A DNA stretch of 64,000 nucleotides from Paenarthrobacter sp. JL.01a (GTDB lineage Bacteria > Actinomycetota > Actinomycetes > Actinomycetales > Micrococcaceae), in contig NZ_CP104877.1 in NCBI RefSeq assembly GCF_025452095.1, forward strand, positions 1,116,001 to 1,180,000, read 5' to 3'. Positions 45,321 to 54,142 of the stretch are shown here, in pieces (the stretch's first letter is position 1; each line of letters begins with the position of its first letter). The notes below the pieces were generated by a model. The model ran no database searches. It saw only the letters and a program-made list of their open reading frames with translations, and had not been told where the DNA came from. The position numbers and the translations under genes are program-made.

Positions 45321-45799
45321 GCAACACCCAAGGCTGGCGCATCGTCGTCGGCAATGACGAAGCCGGCGTGGAGTACAAGAACGCCCTCCTGGCACTGTTG
45401 GAAGCTGATCCGCGAGTCGCATCCGTGACCGATGTCGGCGTGGGACCGGACGATTCCACCGCCTACCCGCACGTCGCCGTCGATGCCGCCCGGAAGGTGG
45501 CCGAAGGCGAAGCCGACCGGGCGCTGCTGATCTGTGGCACGGGCCTGGGCGTCGCCATCGCGGCCAACAAGGTCCCCGGCATCCGTGCCGTCACAGCCCA
45601 CGATTCCTATTCCGTGGAACGTTCAGTCCTGAGCAACAACGCCCAGGTCCTGACCCTCGGCCAGCGCGTTATTGGACTGGAACTGGCCAAAAAACTCGTG
45701 GGCGAATGGCTCGGACACCGCTTCGACGAGAATTCCGCCTCCGCCGCGAAGGTGGACGCCATCTGCTCTTACGAACCCGACTACACAAAGGCGGTCTGA
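45317..45799 (+). CDS. RpiB-family aldose-ketose phosphate isomerase
   Basis: The 160-residue protein has the RpiB active-site segments [50 protein letters not shown] and GQRVIG. The usual Asp-His at the N-terminus is Asp-Glu here, as in proteins that act on tetrulose 4-phosphate rather than ribose 5-phosphate. In tetritol pathways an RpiB homologue turns D-erythrulose 4-phosphate into D-erythrose 4-phosphate. The same reaction is likely here. Confidence 0.88.
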   Translation: MSNTQGWRIVVGNDEAGVEYKNALLALLEADPRVASVTDVGVGPDDSTAYPHVAVDAARKVAEGEADRALLICGTGLGVAIAANKVPGIRAVTAHDSYSVERSVLSNNAQVLTLGQRVIGLELAKKLVGEWLGHRFDENSASAAKVDAICSYEPDYTKAV

Positions 45800-45801
45800 T
45801 C

Positions 45802-46770
45802 ATGACTACACCTGAAAACCGATCCCGGAAGATCGCCGTCGTTGGCTCCGGCTACATGGGTGGCGGCATCGCCCAGGTCCTGGCACTCGGTGGCGCCCGG
45901 GTTGCCCTGGCCGACGTTTCCGCCGAGGTAGCGCAGAAGAACTACGAGCGTTTGCTGGAAGAGTCGGAGCAGTTCATTGCCGACGGCCTCTTCCCTGAGG
46001 GTTCCACGGAGATCCTGAAGCAGAACCTGTGGGCCGCCAAGGACATCGAGGAAGCCGTTGCTGACGCTGATTTCATCGAAGAATGCGTTCCCGAGGTCTT
46101 GGAAATCAAGCACCAGACCCTTGCCAGGATCAGTGCGGCAGCCAGCCCGGATGCCCTGATCGGTTCCAACACGTCCACTATCTCCATTGCCGCCCTGGCC
46201 GAGGCCGTCACCAATCCGGAGCGCTTCCTGGGCGTGCACTTTTCCAACCCGTCGCCGTTCATTCCCGGCGTCGAGGTCATCCCGCACGCGGGCACTTCGG
46301 CCGCCACGGTCTCCGCCTCCTGTGACCTGGTCCACGCAGCCGGCAAGCAGACCGCCGTTGTCAAGGACGTCACCGGTTTCGTGCTGAACCGCCTGCAGTA
46401 CGCGCTGTTCCACGAAGCGGCGCAGCTGGTGGAGCAGGGCATCGCAACAGCGGACGACGTCGACACCCTGGTCCGTACGACGTTCGGCTTCCGCCTGCCC
46501 TTCTTCGGGCCGTTCGCCATCGCCGACATGGCTGGCCTGGACGTCTACAACTTCTGCTACAAGTCGCTGCAGACCGGCTTCCCGGAGCGTTTTGCGACGC
46601 CGAAGATCCTGTCCGACCTGGTGGAGGCCGGCAAGCTCGGCACCAAGACCGGTGCGGGCTTCCTCAACGTTCCTGCCGAACGGACACCCGAACTCATCGC
46701 CTACCGCAACAAGGCCTACGTCGCCATGCAGAAGCTCATTGAAGAGCTCGGCCCGGCACCCATCAACTAA
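45802..46770 (+). CDS. L-gulonate 3-dehydrogenase-like NAD oxidoreductase
   Basis: The 322-residue protein has the 3-hydroxyacyl-CoA dehydrogenase fold: KIAVVGSGYMGGGIAQVLAL, then ADFIEECVPEVLEIK, SNTSTISI, and GVHFSNPSPFIPGVEVIP with the catalytic His. It has one NAD domain and one C-terminal domain, as in L-gulonate 3-dehydrogenase/lambda-crystallin and L-carnitine dehydrogenase, and lacks the hydratase part of FadB. In this operon a hydroxy-acid sugar is a better substrate than an acyl-CoA. ATG 45802 lies two bases after the upstream stop. Confidence 0.85.
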   Translation: MTTPENRSRKIAVVGSGYMGGGIAQVLALGGARVALADVSAEVAQKNYERLLEESEQFIADGLFPEGSTEILKQNLWAAKDIEEAVADADFIEECVPEVLEIKHQTLARISAAASPDALIGSNTSTISIAALAEAVTNPERFLGVHFSNPSPFIPGVEVIPHAGTSAATVSASCDLVHAAGKQTAVVKDVTGFVLNRLQYALFHEAAQLVEQGIATADDVDTLVRTTFGFRLPFFGPFAIADMAGLDVYNFCYKSLQTGFPERFATPKILSDLVEAGKLGTKTGAGFLNVPAERTPELIAYRNKAYVAMQKLIEELGPAPIN

Positions 46771-46782
46771 CAGGAGAAACAC

Positions 46783-47547
46783 ATGACTTTCCCCGCATCA
46801 CGGACGGCAATCGTTACCGGAGCTGTTTCCGAACGTGGCATCGGCCGCGCGACCGTCAACTACTTGGCCGCTCAGGGCTGGAACATCGGCATCATCGACC
46901 TCGATGACGCCGCGTGCAAGGCCGCTGCCAAGGAAATCGCCGCAGAATACGGAGTCCAGGCGCACGGCGTGGGTGCCAACGTAGCCAGCGAAGCCGAGGT
47001 CCGCGCAGCAATTGATGAGCTGGAAAACGAGCTGCCGCAGATCGTGGCCCTGGCCAACGTGGCCGGTGTCAGCTCGCCCATCGGGTATCTGGAGCTCGAA
47101 CCTGCCGAATGGGACCGGGTCCTGAACATCAACCTCAACGGTGTCCACTACGCCACCCGGCGCGTAGCTGAGTCCATGGTGAAGAACCGCCTTGGCCGCA
47201 TCGTCAACATCTCATCGGTTTCGGCACAGCGCGGCGGTGGTACCTTCTCGAAGACCCCGTACTCGGTTGCCAAGGCAGGCGTCATTGGCCTCACCCGCGC
47301 GACCGCCCGTGAGCTGGGGGAGTACGACATCACCGTCAACGCGATCTCCCCGGGCCCCATCGACACCGACATCATGGGTGGAACCTTGAGCGAAGAGCGC
47401 AAGGACGAACTGGTCAAGGACCTCGTGGTGAACCGAGTCGGCTCCACCCGTGACATCGCCGCAGCCATCGCCTTCCTCATCAGCGAGGACTCCGGATACA
47501 TCTCCGGCCAGACGCTGAATGTGGATGGCGGGCTTTACATGCACTAG
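46783..47547 (+). CDS. Classical SDR dehydrogenase
   Basis: The 254-residue protein has AIVTGAVSERGIGRATVNYL (NAD motif), ALANVAGVSSP, the Ser in IVNISSVSAQ, and the catalytic YSVAK pair. The C-terminal SGYISGQTLNVDGGLYMH is typical. AGGAGAAAC precedes ATG 46783. SDRs of this type oxidise polyols such as D-threitol or sugar acids, so this is a likely first oxidation step. Confidence 0.92.
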   Translation: MTFPASRTAIVTGAVSERGIGRATVNYLAAQGWNIGIIDLDDAACKAAAKEIAAEYGVQAHGVGANVASEAEVRAAIDELENELPQIVALANVAGVSSPIGYLELEPAEWDRVLNINLNGVHYATRRVAESMVKNRLGRIVNISSVSAQRGGGTFSKTPYSVAKAGVIGLTRATARELGEYDITVNAISPGPIDTDIMGGTLSEERKDELVKDLVVNRVGSTRDIAAAIAFLISEDSGYISGQTLNVDGGLYMH

Positions 47548-47557
47548 GCCTTCGTCG

Positions 47558-47650
47558 ATGAAGACCTGGACCCGTGAACGGAAGATCTACCTTGCCGTGG
47601 GCGTCCTCGCCTGCGCCGTGGGCCTGGTGCTCATTCTCTTCCCGCGCTGA
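47558..47650 (+). CDS. 30-residue single-helix membrane peptide
   Basis: ATG 47558 to TGA 47650 encodes a 30-residue peptide with a basic N-terminus (MKTWTRERK), one membrane helix (YLAVGVLACAVGLVLILF) and a final Pro-Arg. It lies 10 bases after the SDR stop and 51 bases before the symporter. Its orientation would be inside-positive. The ribosome binding site is weak. A small partner of the symporter is a possibility. Confidence 0.55.
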   Translation: MKTWTRERKIYLAVGVLACAVGLVLILFPR

Positions 47651-47701
47651 TAACCCGCTTCGGTTATCTCCCCCCAACTGACTACTCAAAGAGGAGTTTC
47701 A

Positions 47702-49051
47702 ATGTCCGTCGCCTCAACTTCCACCAAGGAGTTGCTGGATTCGCCGGTTTTGAAGTCGGCAATATCCAAGGCTTCATTCCGCTTGATGCCCATGCTGGTC
47801 ATCCTGTACGTGGTGGCCTTCCTTGACCGCACCAACGTTGGTTTTGCCGAAGCTGCCCTTGGGGTGGACAAGGGCATTACCGCCGGAGCCTACGCGCTCG
47901 GTGCCGGTATTTTCTTCATCGGCTATGCACTGTTCGAGATCCCCAGCAACCTGCTGCTCACCAAATTCGGCGCGAAGATGTGGCTTGCCCGCATCGCTGT
48001 CACCTGGGGCATCGTGTCGGCCTGTTTCGCCTTCGTCCAAGGCGAAACATCGTTCATCATCCTCCGCTTCCTGCTGGGTGTCACCGAGGCGGGGCTTTTC
48101 CCCGGCGTCATCATGTTCCTTGCCGCTTGGTTCCCCAACAAGGTCCGCGTGAAGATGTTCGCCATCTTCTACCTGGCCCAGCCGTTCTCGCAGATGATCG
48201 GCGCACCGCTCTCCGGGTGGCTCATCAACATCGGCGACCAGGTTCCGGGCGTTGCCGGTTGGCAGGTCATGTTCTTCGTCGAAGGCTTGCTCGCCGTCCT
48301 GGCCGGTATCGCGTCCTTCTTCTTCCTGATCAACAGCCCGCAGGACGCGAAGTTCCTGAGCAAGGAAGAAAAGGTGGCACTGACCGACGTCATGGCCCTG
48401 GAAGACACCGTAAAGGAAGAATCCGGTCCCCGCGGCGTCCTCGCGTCGATGAAAAACGGCAAAGTCTGGTACTTCACCATCATCTACTTCTGCCTGCAGA
48501 TCGCCGTGTACGGTGTGACGTTCTACCTTCCGCAGCAGGTGTCCCAGCTGACCGGCCAAAAGGTTGGGCTCGCCGTCGGACTCCTGACCGCCATCCCGTG
48601 GTTCTTCGGTATCTTTGCCTGCTTCTTCATCGGAAAGGCAGCCAACACGATCCTCCGCAGGCGTCGCTGGGGTACGGCGTTGTTCGTCTCCACCGGGCTC
48701 TGCATCTTCGGTTCGGCTTGGGCCGGGGCCAACCACCAGCCGACCCTCGGCATCATCTTCATCACTCTGGCCGTGTGCAGCTTCCTCGCGATCGGTCCCA
48801 TTGCCTGGTCCTACCCGACGGCGTTCCTGACCGGTACGGCCGCAGCTGCCGGTATCGGCCTCATCAACTCCCTGGGTAACCTGGGTGGCTTCGTCGCTCC
48901 GATCCTGCGCACCTGGGTAAACGAGATCACGGCCTCGGACACGGGAACCATGGGTGTGTACGCCCTGGGTGTCCTGCCGTTCCTCGCCGCCATCATGATG
49001 TTCGGAACACGCGCGTTCACCAACAAAGCCGATGAGCTGTTGGGCAAGTGA
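47702..49051 (+). CDS. MFS anion:cation symporter (ACS family)
   Basis: The 449-residue protein has 12 membrane helices. VVAFLDRTNVGFAEAALG, GYALFEIPSNLLLTKFGAK and LGVTEAGLFPGVIMFLAAWF are typical of the ACS family, which imports tartrate, glucarate, galactonate, phthalate and similar anions. AAGAGGAG precedes ATG 47702. The family points to an acid as the operon substrate. The stop overlaps the next start (GTGA). Confidence 0.93.
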   Translation: MSVASTSTKELLDSPVLKSAISKASFRLMPMLVILYVVAFLDRTNVGFAEAALGVDKGITAGAYALGAGIFFIGYALFEIPSNLLLTKFGAKMWLARIAVTWGIVSACFAFVQGETSFIILRFLLGVTEAGLFPGVIMFLAAWFPNKVRVKMFAIFYLAQPFSQMIGAPLSGWLINIGDQVPGVAGWQVMFFVEGLLAVLAGIASFFFLINSPQDAKFLSKEEKVALTDVMALEDTVKEESGPRGVLASMKNGKVWYFTIIYFCLQIAVYGVTFYLPQQVSQLTGQKVGLAVGLLTAIPWFFGIFACFFIGKAANTILRRRRWGTALFVSTGLCIFGSAWAGANHQPTLGIIFITLAVCSFLAIGPIAWSYPTAFLTGTAAAAGIGLINSLGNLGGFVAPILRTWVNEITASDTGTMGVYALGVLPFLAAIMMFGTRAFTNKADELLGK

Positions 49052-49839
49052 CGTTGTTGAACACTGACGCCCTGTATGTGGGGGTCAGCACCAAGATGTA
49101 CATGGGCTACGCGCAATCCTTGGCGTGGCTGGAGCAACTGGTGAAAGAAGTGGACGCCCGTCCGGCCCTCGCGGCCGGGCGGGTGGTCCCGTTTGTCATC
49201 CCTTCGTTCCCTGTTCTTCCTGCCGCGGCAGACCTCGTGGCGTTGTCACCGGTGGTACTCGGGGCGCAGGACTGCGGATGGGCCGACGGTCCCTGGACCG
49301 GCGAGGTGGCGCCGTCGATGCTCGCCGAACTGGGCGTGGGGCTGGTGGAAATCGGCCATGCCGAGCGGCGTCGGTGGTTCGACGAGACCGACGCGATGAT
49401 CGCGCGCAAGGTTGGTGCCGCCGTCGAATCCGGCCTGACACCGCTGTTGTGCGTCGGGGAGGACGAGCCGGCCGGGCCCGACGCCGCTGCGCAGATCGTC
49501 CTGGATCAGATCAGCGCTGCGGTGTCTGGCGACTGGTCCTTGGCCGCCCGTCTTGTCATGGCCTATGAACCAGTGTGGGCGATCGGTGCCCCCGAACCGG
49601 CCTCGGCTGACTATGTCTCGACAGTCGTTGGAGCGCTGCGTGCAGCTCTGGGCCAGCACGGGCTGGCGGCCCTGCCGGTGATCTACGGTGGTTCCGCAAA
49701 GCCTGGACTCCTGCCGCAGCTCAGCGGTGTCTCGGGGCTTTTCCTGGGCCGCTTCGCCCATGACGCCGCGAACTTCGGCCGGGTCCTGGACGAAGCCCTC
49801 GCCCTCCCCAACCAAGCAGCCCAACCTGGGGACAGATAA
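49048..49839 (+). CDS. Triose-phosphate-isomerase homologue (tetrulose phosphate type)
   Basis: The 263-residue protein keeps TPI catalytic residues: Lys in VSTKMYMG, His in VEIGHAERRRWF, Glu in MAYEPVWAIG, and the phosphate-binding YGGSAKPGLL. The usual Asn before Lys is replaced (STK for NWK). Because housekeeping TPI is normally in the glycolytic gap-pgk-tpi cluster, this copy is probably the EryH/LerI type that interconverts L-erythrulose 1-phosphate and D-erythrulose 4-phosphate. Its last residues are encoded by the palindrome arm at 49820. Confidence 0.87.
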   Translation: MTLLNTDALYVGVSTKMYMGYAQSLAWLEQLVKEVDARPALAAGRVVPFVIPSFPVLPAAADLVALSPVVLGAQDCGWADGPWTGEVAPSMLAELGVGLVEIGHAERRRWFDETDAMIARKVGAAVESGLTPLLCVGEDEPAGPDAAAQIVLDQISAAVSGDWSLAARLVMAYEPVWAIGAPEPASADYVSTVVGALRAALGQHGLAALPVIYGGSAKPGLLPQLSGVSGLFLGRFAHDAANFGRVLDEALALPNQAAQPGDR

Positions 49840-49885
49840 CGTCGCTATGAGGGGTCAGTGGAGCACTAACTGTCCCCTAGTTGGG
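49820..49885. repeat. CCCAACTAGGGGACAG-family palindrome, copy C
   Basis: The left arm, CCCAACCTGGGGACAG (49820-49835), pairs with CTGTCCCCTAGTTGGG (49870-49885) at 14 of 16 positions over a 34-base centre. It overlaps the 3' ends of both convergent genes. On the minus strand CCCAACTAG gives the nuclease-helicase its last Pro-Asn-stop. It is a bidirectional terminator candidate. Confidence 0.8.
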
Positions 49886-52800
49886 TGAGGCGTGTTGGCA
49901 TAGGGCTACGAATCCGCCCAGGTTTTCCAGTCCCTCCGGATGCGTCGGGAGGTAGTTGGTCAGCTCAGGCGAACGGACGACGACGGCACGCCACTGGCCG
50001 CGCGACACCGCCACGTTGATGCGGTTGCGGGAGAGCAGGAACTCCATGCCGCGGGGGACCTCGCCGGCAGCGGAGGCAGCCATGGAAACAATCACCACGG
50101 GAGCTTCCTGGCCTTGGAACTTGTCCACGGTGCCGACACGGACTTTGTTCAGCCCGGCCGCGTGCAGCAAATGCTTGATGAGCTGGACCTGCGCGTTGTA
50201 GGGCGCCACCACCAGGACATCGCTTTCCTCAAGGGGACGGCTGTCCGGTGATTGGGATGGGTCCTGCCACGTAAGACCCAGGTGCGCCTGTACCTGACGC
50301 ACCACTTCCGCGGCTTCCTCGGGTGAGCTCGTGGAGTTCCCGGTGTGGCGGACATAGATACACGAAATTCCGGGGTCGGCGCCGTCCAAGTGACGCTCTG
50401 ACGCGGCAGGAGTAGCCTCCAACCGGGAATCGTACGACAGCTCCGAGACGGCACCACAAAGCTCCGGGTGCATCCGCCAGGACAACGCCAGGAAATAGCC
50501 GAGGTCATCCGGCAGGGTGTTGTGCCCGTCGGACAACCAGCCCAGCGCCGACTCGTCAACCGGTTCGGGATGGGTTCCCTGGGTGACCTGCGGCAGTTGC
50601 TGGGGATCGCCAAGCAGCAGGAGTCGCTTGGCCGCGCGCGACACGGCCATGGTGTTGGCCAGCGAGAACTGGCCGGCCTCGTCGATGACGAGCAGGTCCA
50701 GCGAGCCTGCAGGAACCTCCTTGCCCACCATGGCCCAGGCGGTGCCGCCGATTAATGCGCCACCGGGCATGGACAGGGCTTCGGTGACGTCGGCCTTACC
50801 GCACCCGCCCCATGGGACGGGATCGTTGTGCTTGACCTCCTTGGCGACCCGCTGAGGGTCCACGCCGGCTTTCTCGACAGCGGCACACAGCATGTGTTCC
50901 ACCACGGCATGGGATTGCGCCACCACACCGACTTTCCAGCCATCAGCCACGAGCCGGGCCAACACGTGCGCCCCGACATGGGTCTTTCCGCTGCCCGGAG
51001 GCCCCTGAACCGCAAGGTAGGAGTGGTCAAGGTCTTTGACGGCCGCCGTAATGGCGTCCACATATCCGTCCGGTCCGGGTTCTACGGCAGGAAGCGCAGA
51101 AAGAGCGCGCAGCCTGGGCGCTTGCCGGCGGACCAGGTCCAGGGCAGGGTCCTTCGGCCACTCCGGAAGGGAAGACCGGAGCCGCGTGGCCAGTGCCGCC
51201 AACGCTGCCCGTTGGCCGTTCGTGGGAATCGGGCTGTCCGGGGTCAGTGCCATCGGCAGTTGGGTGAACTCGGTGGAATCTTTGCGCAGGCCTTCGGCGA
51301 TCGTGACGAATTCAAAGTCCCCGTCTTCGCCAACGTCGCTGACTTTCGTATTGCCCCAGCCGGCACGGCCAAGCACCGACGATTCCTTGGCCAGCAACGC
51401 CTCCGGAAGCGGGGGAGCGTACATTCTGAAGTACGTCTTGCCCGGGTCCAGACCCGCGCCGTCTCCCGACCGTCCGAGCAGTTTGACCATCCGGACCGGG
51501 TTGCTGCGGGGTGTGGGTTTGGCCCAATCCTGCAGCAGTTCCGCGTGGTCCACAACGAAAATGTCCCTGGCGTCATCCCACTGCGAAGTGGGTTTCTCGA
51601 GACGGTCGAAGTGCCCCCACCAGTGTTGCTTGTCCTCGCGCCGGTGGTAGCCCACCCCTGCGGCGACAATTCCAATGGCCCGTGCGTCAAGGCTGGAGCG
51701 TTCGTCTTCGGAAAGCTGCGCCAAGTACTCGAATAGGGCTGTCTCCTCGGGGGCAGCCTCGTAACCGGCCGCATCCTTGTCCGGGTCGCCGTCCCCGCGG
51801 TCGTTGGCTTCTTCATGTAACGAACCCGGCACGATGGAGCGTTCAGCGGCCCGGGCCAGCAACCAGTTGCGCAACTCCAGCGTGGAGAGGCAGTCATACT
51901 CGTTGTAGTCCCGGATGCTCTCGAGAATCCCGGTGGCCAGGGCGGCCTTGCCACTGTCCCGGGCCGTGCAGTAGTCGGCGTAGGCAACCACGGAGGCACC
52001 GGCGTCGGTCACGTCACCGGAACGCAAGTGCTGTCCCATGTAAAGGGGTTCCAGCTTCTTGATGCTGTAGGAGTTCGAAGAGACCCGGATACTGTGCCGA
52101 ACGGTGTCATAGAGATCCACCAGGACGCCTTGCTTGAGGAGGTCATCGACGGCGGTTTCGCCCATCACGTGCGTCAGGGACAGGTTCCGCAGGGCGGTCT
52201 TCTCATACGCCGCGTAGTGGTAGATGTGCATGCCGGGGTACTGTGCACGGCGCTTGGCGACGTAGTCCAGAAAGTCGACGAAGGCCTTGCCTTCTTCAGC
52301 CCGGGAGTGCGCCCAGAAAGGACGGAATACAGGTGACGCCCCTGGTTCAACGGGGTTCTCCATGACGCCGAACAGGTATTCCAAGCCCCATTTTCCCGTG
52401 ACCGGGTCCTGCCACAGGGGATCGCCCTCGAAGTCGAAGAAGATGTCGCCAGGGTCAGGTTCGGGAAGCCTGCCCAGCGTGTTGTCGGCCAGGACGTTGT
52501 AACTGACGGAATTGGACTCGCCTGCCTTATCCGTATAGCTGACCGTGCCATCAGGGGATCCGACGCCGGTCTGAAGTCGGGCTTGTTCGCGCAGTCGAAG
52601 CTGGGTGTGGTCGCCCTCGGCCGGCATGGCGGCCAGTTGGTCGATGGTGGTGACTCCGGCTTCCATTAGCTTTTTGCGCCGGCTTATCCGCATGCCTGCC
52701 ACCATGAGCAGGTCCCGGTGCAGAAGGACCTGCTCCGCGCAGTAATCACAACGGCCACAGGCTGTGAAGCGGGGATCTCCCCACTCCGCAGCTCCGGACT

Positions 52801-53455
52801 CCGCCATGTGGGTCGCGGCCAGATCCAGGAACCGCTCGCGACGTTCCTTGAACACCGGCAAGATCTGGGAGAGAGGGTGGTCACTGTGTACCCGGTTCCC
52901 CAGCACCAGGGTGACTGTGGGATCCGGTGTGATGCCGGCCTTCAGGAGTTGGTCCCCGTAAGCGGCAAGCTGAAGGAGCGCCGTAACCTTGGCATGCCGG
53001 GCCAGCTTGGTATCGAAGACCGCATACTGGCCGCCAGGCTTCTTTACCAGGAAATCCGAGCGACCATGGAAGGTGCCATCAAAGAAGGCGGCCTGGAACA
53101 CCACATCCGCTCCGGCAACCAGGGCGTTGATGGATTCCGCATGCTTGGCCCTCAGGGTGGCGCGGTCCATTGCGGAGGCGGGTTCGACGTCGTAAACGCC
53201 TTTGCCTGTAGCCGGGTCCCATGGCCCAAACTCAGCCACGAACTCGTCCAGGACCTTGTGCTCGTGGACATCTCCAAGCTCGGCAGTGCGTTCCAGCATG
53301 GCATCAGTGGGGAAGTCAGGCCGTGGTGTGCGGCCAAGCTTTTCATCAAGTTTCCGCAGCAACTGGTATTCACACGTAGCGGCGATAACGAGATCGCTGG
53401 CAGAGAAGACCAGGTCCTGCGGGGCGCCAGCCAACTCCGGATCGAGAAAGAACAC
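49877..53455 (-). CDS. TM0106-type RecB-like nuclease / SF1 helicase
   Basis: The 1192-residue protein joins three parts. First is a PD-(D/E)XK region (about 120-150: GRSDFLVKKPGGQYAVFDTK) followed by clustered Cys ACGRCDYCAEQ. Second is a DEDD/YprB-type exonuclease region (about 335-560: DIFFDFEGDP, later YNEYDCLSTLE). Third is a C-terminal Upf1/Dna2-like helicase with VQGPPGSGKTHVG (about 817), LLVIDEAGQFS (about 921) and LGDPQQLPQVTQG. It should act in DNA repair or degradation. GTG 53455 (MFFLDPELAG) is the start. The frame beyond it overlaps the divergent deaminase gene and is rejected. Confidence 0.87.
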   Translation of the reverse strand: MFFLDPELAGAPQDLVFSASDLVIAATCEYQLLRKLDEKLGRTPRPDFPTDAMLERTAELGDVHEHKVLDEFVAEFGPWDPATGKGVYDVEPASAMDRATLRAKHAESINALVAGADVVFQAAFFDGTFHGRSDFLVKKPGGQYAVFDTKLARHAKVTALLQLAAYGDQLLKAGITPDPTVTLVLGNRVHSDHPLSQILPVFKERRERFLDLAATHMAESGAAEWGDPRFTACGRCDYCAEQVLLHRDLLMVAGMRISRRKKLMEAGVTTIDQLAAMPAEGDHTQLRLREQARLQTGVGSPDGTVSYTDKAGESNSVSYNVLADNTLGRLPEPDPGDIFFDFEGDPLWQDPVTGKWGLEYLFGVMENPVEPGASPVFRPFWAHSRAEEGKAFVDFLDYVAKRRAQYPGMHIYHYAAYEKTALRNLSLTHVMGETAVDDLLKQGVLVDLYDTVRHSIRVSSNSYSIKKLEPLYMGQHLRSGDVTDAGASVVAYADYCTARDSGKAALATGILESIRDYNEYDCLSTLELRNWLLARAAERSIVPGSLHEEANDRGDGDPDKDAAGYEAAPEETALFEYLAQLSEDERSSLDARAIGIVAAGVGYHRREDKQHWWGHFDRLEKPTSQWDDARDIFVVDHAELLQDWAKPTPRSNPVRMVKLLGRSGDGAGLDPGKTYFRMYAPPLPEALLAKESSVLGRAGWGNTKVSDVGEDGDFEFVTIAEGLRKDSTEFTQLPMALTPDSPIPTNGQRAALAALATRLRSSLPEWPKDPALDLVRRQAPRLRALSALPAVEPGPDGYVDAITAAVKDLDHSYLAVQGPPGSGKTHVGAHVLARLVADGWKVGVVAQSHAVVEHMLCAAVEKAGVDPQRVAKEVKHNDPVPWGGCGKADVTEALSMPGGALIGGTAWAMVGKEVPAGSLDLLVIDEAGQFSLANTMAVSRAAKRLLLLGDPQQLPQVTQGTHPEPVDESALGWLSDGHNTLPDDLGYFLALSWRMHPELCGAVSELSYDSRLEATPAASERHLDGADPGISCIYVRHTGNSTSSPEEAAEVVRQVQAHLGLTWQDPSQSPDSRPLEESDVLVVAPYNAQVQLIKHLLHAAGLNKVRVGTVDKFQGQEAPVVIVSMAASAAGEVPRGMEFLLSRNRINVAVSRGQWRAVVVRSPELTNYLPTHPEGLENLGGFVALCQHASPN

Positions 53456-53551
53456 CGAGGGCCACCTGCCTTCTTTGCTGTGAATACCCTTGTTAGCCAA
53501 GCTATCAGCGGGCCCCGACAATTTCGCGTGCCGCAGCTTTAGACTGCCCCC

Positions 53552-54007
53552 ATGACTGAATCGACCCATGCCACGGACGCAGCCTTTGAAGCCGCCTACC
53601 AAGCCGCACAAAAAAGCCTCAGCGAGGGCGGAATCCCCATCGGGGCAGCCTTGGCCCGCGACGGAAAAGTCATCGCAAGCGGACACAACGAGCGCGTCCA
53701 GCATGGCGACCCGATAGCCCACGGCGAAATGTCCGCGCTGCGTGCCGCGGGACGGCAGAAGAGCTACCGCGACACCACGTTGTACACCACCCTGGCACCT
53801 TGTGCGATGTGCACGGGAACCATCATCCAGTTCAAGATCCCCCGCGTGGTGGTGGGGGAGGCCGAGACCTTCCCCGGTGAGTTCGACCTCCTGCGTGCCC
53901 GCGGCGTTGAGGTGATTGTCCTGGGCGATCAACGTTGCGTGGACATGATGCGCACCTTCCAGCAAGAGCACCCTGAACTGTGGGCCGAGGACATTGCCGA
54001 GGACTGA
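53552..54007 (+). CDS. Cytosine-deaminase-like nucleoside deaminase
   Basis: The 151-residue zinc enzyme has AHGEMSAL (zinc His and catalytic Glu) and APCAMCTGTIIQFKIPRVVV (two zinc Cys). The C-terminal half follows fungal-type cytosine deaminase closely (VVGEAETF, then DQRCVDMM). It likely deaminates cytosine to uracil, although guanine or other bases cannot be excluded. It is divergent from the nuclease-helicase gene. Confidence 0.87.
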   Translation: MTESTHATDAAFEAAYQAAQKSLSEGGIPIGAALARDGKVIASGHNERVQHGDPIAHGEMSALRAAGRQKSYRDTTLYTTLAPCAMCTGTIIQFKIPRVVVGEAETFPGEFDLLRARGVEVIVLGDQRCVDMMRTFQQEHPELWAEDIAED

Positions 54008-54142
54008 ATTCCGTCTGTTCACCGCTACCTGCCCGGCGTAATCTGGCATCATCGGCGCCGGTGCCGAAGGACCCCCATCCGCAGCATTTCCGAGGACCCC
54101 GCAGCTCCCGCGTCGATGAACCCAATCGATGAAGGAGGACCC

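Noticed and set aside
53456..54052. N-terminal extension of the nuclease-helicase
   Set aside because: It lies opposite the divergent cytosine-deaminase-like gene. The conserved protein begins at MFFLDPELAG (53455).
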